Of a stretch of 64,000 nucleotides of DNA, positions 60,712 to 64,000 are shown piece by piece (positions within the stretch are counted from its first letter, which is position 1; each line of letters starts with the position of its first letter). The stretch covers positions 473,502 through 537,501 of the forward strand of contig NZ_LOWB01000116.1 of assembly GCF_001522865.1 (NCBI RefSeq), written 5' to 3'. The notes under the pieces are model-generated. The model was not told the origin of the DNA. It ran no database searches and saw nothing but the letters and a program-made list of their open reading frames with translations. The position numbers and the translations under genes are program-made. The DNA is from Burkholderia sp. TSV86 (lineage in GTDB: Bacteria > Pseudomonadota > Gammaproteobacteria > Burkholderiales > Burkholderiaceae).

Positions 60712-61905
60712 ATGGACTTTCTGGATCGGGCAAAACTTCTAGGGCACGATATTGCCTGTCTCAAGAGCGGTGAGGTGATCTCATCGACCGTGGTGATTAA
60801 TTCTATCGACGATTACCGTTTGCTGTTTGGCGGCGAAACGAGTGAGGCGGCACGGGTGGATTTTTCCGATGCGCTCAATGCATTATCTGAGCCTATAACC
60901 ATAAAAGAGATTCCTCGAGCTGCTTTGACCAGGCTGACTGATTATGTCTATGGAAATGGCACTCTTTCTGCCAATGACAAGGCGTTGGCCGAATCGATCT
61001 TTCCAATCAAGATCAATGCGGTGTCAGCAGAGAATATCGTGATCAGCACCGATCTGACTTATGGGCCGTCAGCCTCGCCATATATGCTGAACGCGGGCAC
61101 GCTTACCTTCTCGGGGGGGGCCATCTCGCTTTTGAACACTGTGGCAAACATTACCGCAGACAGGTTGGTGGTAAAGGTAGGTGGGACCAAGGCCTACCAT
61201 GTCGGGATTCTCGGCTCTATTGGTACCACCGGTGCAACTGGCGCGGCGGGCTCCTCCTATTCCGGCCCTGCTGCGAACGGCAAAGACAAAAGCGCTGCTT
61301 CGCCCGGAATATGCACGGGTGTCGGCTCTGGCGGAGACGGAGACAATGGTGGCGACGGCGGCAATGGCCAGCCAGGTGGGCAGGGAGGCAATGGACTGCC
61401 TTCGCTCAGCGCCACCATTAGCATCAAGGCGTTCGATTCTTCCAGTACGTCGATCTTTTCTGTATTTACCCAATCCGGCACGGGAGGCAAGGGCGGTACG
61501 GGGGGCGCAGGCGGCATGGGCCAAGATGGCGGTCGGGGCGGTAATGGCTGTGATTCAGGCTGTGAAGGAACCGATGGCGGTAGAGGGGGGCGGGGAGGCA
61601 AAGGCGGTAATGGCGGCCCAGGTGGAGTTGGAGGTAACGGTGCCGCTGGCATGCCGATTACCGTCAATTTTCCCGGCGCGTCCCGTCAATCTCTGGTGAC
61701 GAACGCCCAACCCGCGCCTGCCGGGCAGGGTGGCACAGGCGGCATGGCGGGTGCCGGTGGCAAGGGGGGCGCCGGCGGCAGCGGCGGAAAGCATTCCGTC
61801 AATGGCAGTGCCGGCAGCCCAGGGATTAGCGGATCGGCAGGCCCGAGCGGCACACCGGGAGTGTTGGCCGGAGCACCCGGCCAGTTCATCATCAACTATA
61901 GCTGA
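60712..61905 (+). CDS. Glycine-rich collagen-like protein
   Basis: A protein of 397 residues. The first 170 residues are ordinary mixed sequence, without a signal peptide or membrane span. From there Gly-rich blocks of GGxGGxGG type run to the end (for example GGDGDNGGDGGNGQ and GGRGGRGGKGGNGGPGG), interrupted by a non-repetitive beta-like segment around residues 230-255. Collagen-like GATGAAG runs also occur. Function unknown; surface or structural proteins often look like this, but no export signal is visible. The ATG at 60712 has GGAAA upstream; a TTG at 60700 is in frame. The stop is two bases before the next start, so the two glycine-rich genes form an operon and probably act together. 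Confidence 0.8.
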   Translation: MDFLDRAKLLGHDIACLKSGEVISSTVVINSIDDYRLLFGGETSEAARVDFSDALNALSEPITIKEIPRAALTRLTDYVYGNGTLSANDKALAESIFPIKINAVSAENIVISTDLTYGPSASPYMLNAGTLTFSGGAISLLNTVANITADRLVVKVGGTKAYHVGILGSIGTTGATGAAGSSYSGPAANGKDKSAASPGICTGVGSGGDGDNGGDGGNGQPGGQGGNGLPSLSATISIKAFDSSSTSIFSVFTQSGTGGKGGTGGAGGMGQDGGRGGNGCDSGCEGTDGGRGGRGGKGGNGGPGGVGGNGAAGMPITVNFPGASRQSLVTNAQPAPAGQGGTGGMAGAGGKGGAGGSGGKHSVNGSAGSPGISGSAGPSGTPGVLAGAPGQFIINYS

Positions 61906-61907
61906 CG

Positions 61908-63209
61908 ATGTCCGGGAAACGCTTGAGTTGCTCAACCGGACAAATCGTGCCGCTTCATCCCTATCTGTCTGATCCATTGGCTAGGAAAGACAATGCCTGG
62001 CCTTTAGGCGTCTCGTACCACCTGATTTCTTCCCTGGAAGAAGCGCGCAGACTGCTGGGGCCGGAGGATGAAGCGGAGCGGCGCGCGCGCAGTCAAGTCT
62101 ACTACCGGGGAGCGGCGAACAAGGCGCGTTCGAAACTGCGCCTGGGAATGCACGACCGCGGTGAGGAATACGTATGGGCCGATGGGCAAATCCATTTGCA
62201 GGACGCGGGCGGACATAACCGCCACTTGCCTGCTCACATGAAGGTGATACGCATCGAACGGCATCATATTCCGGCCGGCCGGATATGGGATGTCACCCAT
62301 CGGCACACCGACTGGAAAGGCGTTTCCAGTCGTGAAGAGCTGTATGTGATGGTGATCGTGGACCATCTGACCGTGGAACCCGGGGCGGCAATAGAAGTGC
62401 ATGGCAATGTCATGGTAATGCAGTTAGGACGGGTGGAGTTGGTTGCGGGTGGCGAAACGGCCGCCGCATTTCAGATTCGCATTTTGCCCGTGTGCCACTA
62501 TGCGTATAGCCAGTACCGCCGACTGTCTAGTATTGCCGGCAAACCCGGAAACGATGGAGCTGATGGCGCATGCAGCAGTGCGGCCGAATTGGTGGGAACC
62601 TTGTTCGGCCCGAGGCTCGTCGAGGGCTTAGAGGGAAGGGACGGCGCTCCGGGGGCGAATGGAGAAAAAGGGGGAGACGGCACCGCGGGGATGAATGGCG
62701 GCATGTGCATGCTGGCCGATATCCGCATCGACCACCTTTCCGGATTCGGCCCCGGCGGGTTGCGCATCTTCGCCCAAGCGGGAATGGGCCAAGCGGGAGG
62801 AGATGGCGGGCAAGGCGGCGATGGCGGACAAGGTGGCGACGGTGCGCCAGGACTGGATGCACTGGATGGCGTGCGTCACGGTGGCCGCGGAGGGCGCGGC
62901 GGAAATGGCGGGGCAGGAGGACATGGCGGCCGAGGCGGGAATGGGGGACTTGCATCGAATATTTTCATCACTCTGCGCGAGTGCGATGCAGATCGCCTGG
63001 AGTTGCGGTCATTGGACAGTGAAGGGGGGAGCGGCGGCGCGCCAGGCCGTGGAGGCCGGGGTGGCAGCGGTGGGCGGCATGGCTCATGCGCTGACGTTTC
63101 CGCCGGCGAGCACTCCGCTGCCGCCGGAGCGAACGGGCGTCCCGGGATGGCGGGCCCTCCGGGTAAGGGGCGGCCGGCGGCTCCGATGCATGTGTTTACT
63201 ACTCGATGA
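61908..63209 (+). CDS. Second glycine-rich protein of the operon
   Basis: A protein of 433 residues. The N-terminal 215 residues include a beta-rich stretch (LYVMVIVDHLTVEPGAAIEV, then HGNVMVMQLGRVELVAGG). The second half is collagen-like and Gly-rich (EGRDGAPGANGEKGGDG, then GGDGGQGGDGGQGGDG and GGRGGRGGNGGAGG). It shares its architecture, a structured head plus Gly-rich tail, with the preceding protein but little sequence in the head. There is no signal peptide. It starts two bases after the previous stop and is followed 36 bases later by the third gene of the set. Function unknown. Confidence 0.8.
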   Translation: MSGKRLSCSTGQIVPLHPYLSDPLARKDNAWPLGVSYHLISSLEEARRLLGPEDEAERRARSQVYYRGAANKARSKLRLGMHDRGEEYVWADGQIHLQDAGGHNRHLPAHMKVIRIERHHIPAGRIWDVTHRHTDWKGVSSREELYVMVIVDHLTVEPGAAIEVHGNVMVMQLGRVELVAGGETAAAFQIRILPVCHYAYSQYRRLSSIAGKPGNDGADGACSSAAELVGTLFGPRLVEGLEGRDGAPGANGEKGGDGTAGMNGGMCMLADIRIDHLSGFGPGGLRIFAQAGMGQAGGDGGQGGDGGQGGDGAPGLDALDGVRHGGRGGRGGNGGAGGHGGRGGNGGLASNIFITLRECDADRLELRSLDSEGGSGGAPGRGGRGGSGGRHGSCADVSAGEHSAAAGANGRPGMAGPPGKGRPAAPMHVFTTR

Positions 63210-63245
63210 GCTTCCACCGAAAAATCACTCGTCAAAGAGGAACTT

Positions 63246-63959
63246 ATGCTGAATCCAAATGATTTGTACACGTACCAAACCGTCGTGCCGATGAAAGATC
63301 CCCAAAGCGGAGCCATCTTCGGAACCTCCATCATCCAATACTCGATCGAAAAGTACATCGATACCCAGAACCTGAAAAATACACTCGCGTACGTGCTCGC
63401 CTGCAAGCATCGAATCATCATTCCCAACGGAACTCCGTATCGCGCCGGCCCGAGCAGCTTTTCTGAATACACGAACTACCCGGCAATCGTAACCAACTCG
63501 ATACAAATCTCCGTTGCGAATGCCGGTGCAACGGTGAATCTACAGCAGATATTCCCCAAAACCCTAAACGCATCGGTGAATACATCTCTCAATCAGGAAT
63601 CCGGATCCAGTAGATCCAATTCAGTGCAAAACACCAGTGGGTCCAATTCGTCGCAGACCAATACGTTTGGTGTCAATGTCTCAGGTGGCGTTTTCGCCGG
63701 AATGCCGGTGTTTAATGTAGGCGCTGAATACTCACACGGATGGGAGTCCGGCACTTTTTCATCCAAGACTACCGGATCGGACCTTTCCCGTCATAGTGGC
63801 TCCTCGAGCGGCGAATCGATGAGCATCAAGGACTGGAGTTCGTATGGCTATGTGGACAGCAGGGATCAGACGCCGAGTTGGATTTGGGGGCAGTCATATC
63901 CGTGGGATGTTATCCAGTATAACGTACGCGGTCTTTTAACGACGCCCCTCAGCGGTTGA
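63246..63959 (+). CDS. Unknown beta-rich Ser/Thr-rich protein
   Basis: A protein of 237 residues, third gene of the glycine-rich operon; AAAGAGGAA precedes the ATG. I do not recognise a family. The N-terminal half is mixed. Residues about 85-185 alternate polar Ser/Thr/Asn with hydrophobic residues (VNLQQIFPKTLNASVNTSLN, then SSRSNSVQNTSGSNSSQTN), a pattern seen in amphipathic beta-hairpins of pore-forming proteins but also in many secreted beta proteins. The end is Trp-rich (DQTPSWIWGQSYPWDVIQYN). No signal peptide or membrane helix. The context suggests it works with the two Gly-rich proteins. A pore-forming role is only a guess. Confidence 0.75.
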   Translation: MLNPNDLYTYQTVVPMKDPQSGAIFGTSIIQYSIEKYIDTQNLKNTLAYVLACKHRIIIPNGTPYRAGPSSFSEYTNYPAIVTNSIQISVANAGATVNLQQIFPKTLNASVNTSLNQESGSSRSNSVQNTSGSNSSQTNTFGVNVSGGVFAGMPVFNVGAEYSHGWESGTFSSKTTGSDLSRHSGSSSGESMSIKDWSSYGYVDSRDQTPSWIWGQSYPWDVIQYNVRGLLTTPLSG

Positions 63960-64000
63960 GGGCAGCAGGCATTCTCCAAGGCATGAGATCGGCGTAGTCG

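Noticed and set aside
1..64000. tRNA, rRNA, riboswitch, replication origin or attachment site
   Set aside because: I looked for clover-leaf-like and conserved RNA segments in the intergenic regions and saw none I could support.

Overview
The window is GC-rich with strong G/C third-position bias, and its gene content (a giant trans-AT PKS-NRPS, a DUF1488 protein and Hsp20 side by side) is what I would expect from Burkholderia, probably close to the B. pseudomallei group. This placement is inference from style and content; no rRNA, tRNA or marker gene is present.

Region 1 (1-3.3 kb): a leftward hotdog-fold thioesterase-like gene, a rightward receiver-domain protein, then about 1.3 kb without an intact gene. 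That stretch holds an IS256-family transposase scrap, a short inverted repeat and an AT-rich segment that probably carries the promoter of the biosynthetic operon.

Region 2 (3.3-52.2 kb): one rightward biosynthetic operon: cytochrome P450, fatty acyl-AMP ligase (FAAL), three giant PKS/NRPS reading frames, a malonyl-type acyltransferase, a PanP-like PLP decarboxylase and a second divergent acyltransferase/acyl hydrolase. No PKS module contains an AT, so this is a trans-AT system. The assembly line I read is: KS1-DH-KR-ACP-ACP / KS2-KR-ACP / KS3*-ACP / C-A(Gly)-PCP / KS4-KR-MT-ACP / KS5*-ACP / C-A(beta-Ala)-PCP / KS6-DH-ACP / KS7-DH-KR-(MT remnant)-ACP / KS8-DH-KR-ACP / KS9*-ACP-TE. KS marked * have altered HGTGT/GDP loops and are probably transfer (non-elongating) KSs; each sits just before a C or TE domain. 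The second A domain reads as beta-alanine-specific, and the operon carries a decarboxylase of the type that makes beta-alanine from aspartate. The third giant reading frame appears to be two genes fused by a frameshift near 43,365. I would predict a fatty-acyl-primed, Gly- and beta-Ala-containing, C-methylated, partly unsaturated product, possibly oxidised by the P450. I cannot tie it to a known compound. I see no exporter, resistance gene, phosphopantetheinyl transferase, ER domain or beta-branching cassette.

Region 3 (52.2-57.5 kb): a leftward BvgS/EvgS-type hybrid histidine kinase, a divergent LuxR-family response regulator and a LysR-type regulator. They are candidates for control of the operon.

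Region 4 (57.5-64 kb): a universal stress protein remnant, a DUF1488 protein, Hsp20 with a clear terminator, and an IS3-family scrap. Then comes a more AT-rich, probably acquired segment with an ExoY/edema-factor-like nucleotidyl cyclase homologue and a three-gene operon of two glycine-rich collagen-like proteins and a beta-rich protein of unknown function.
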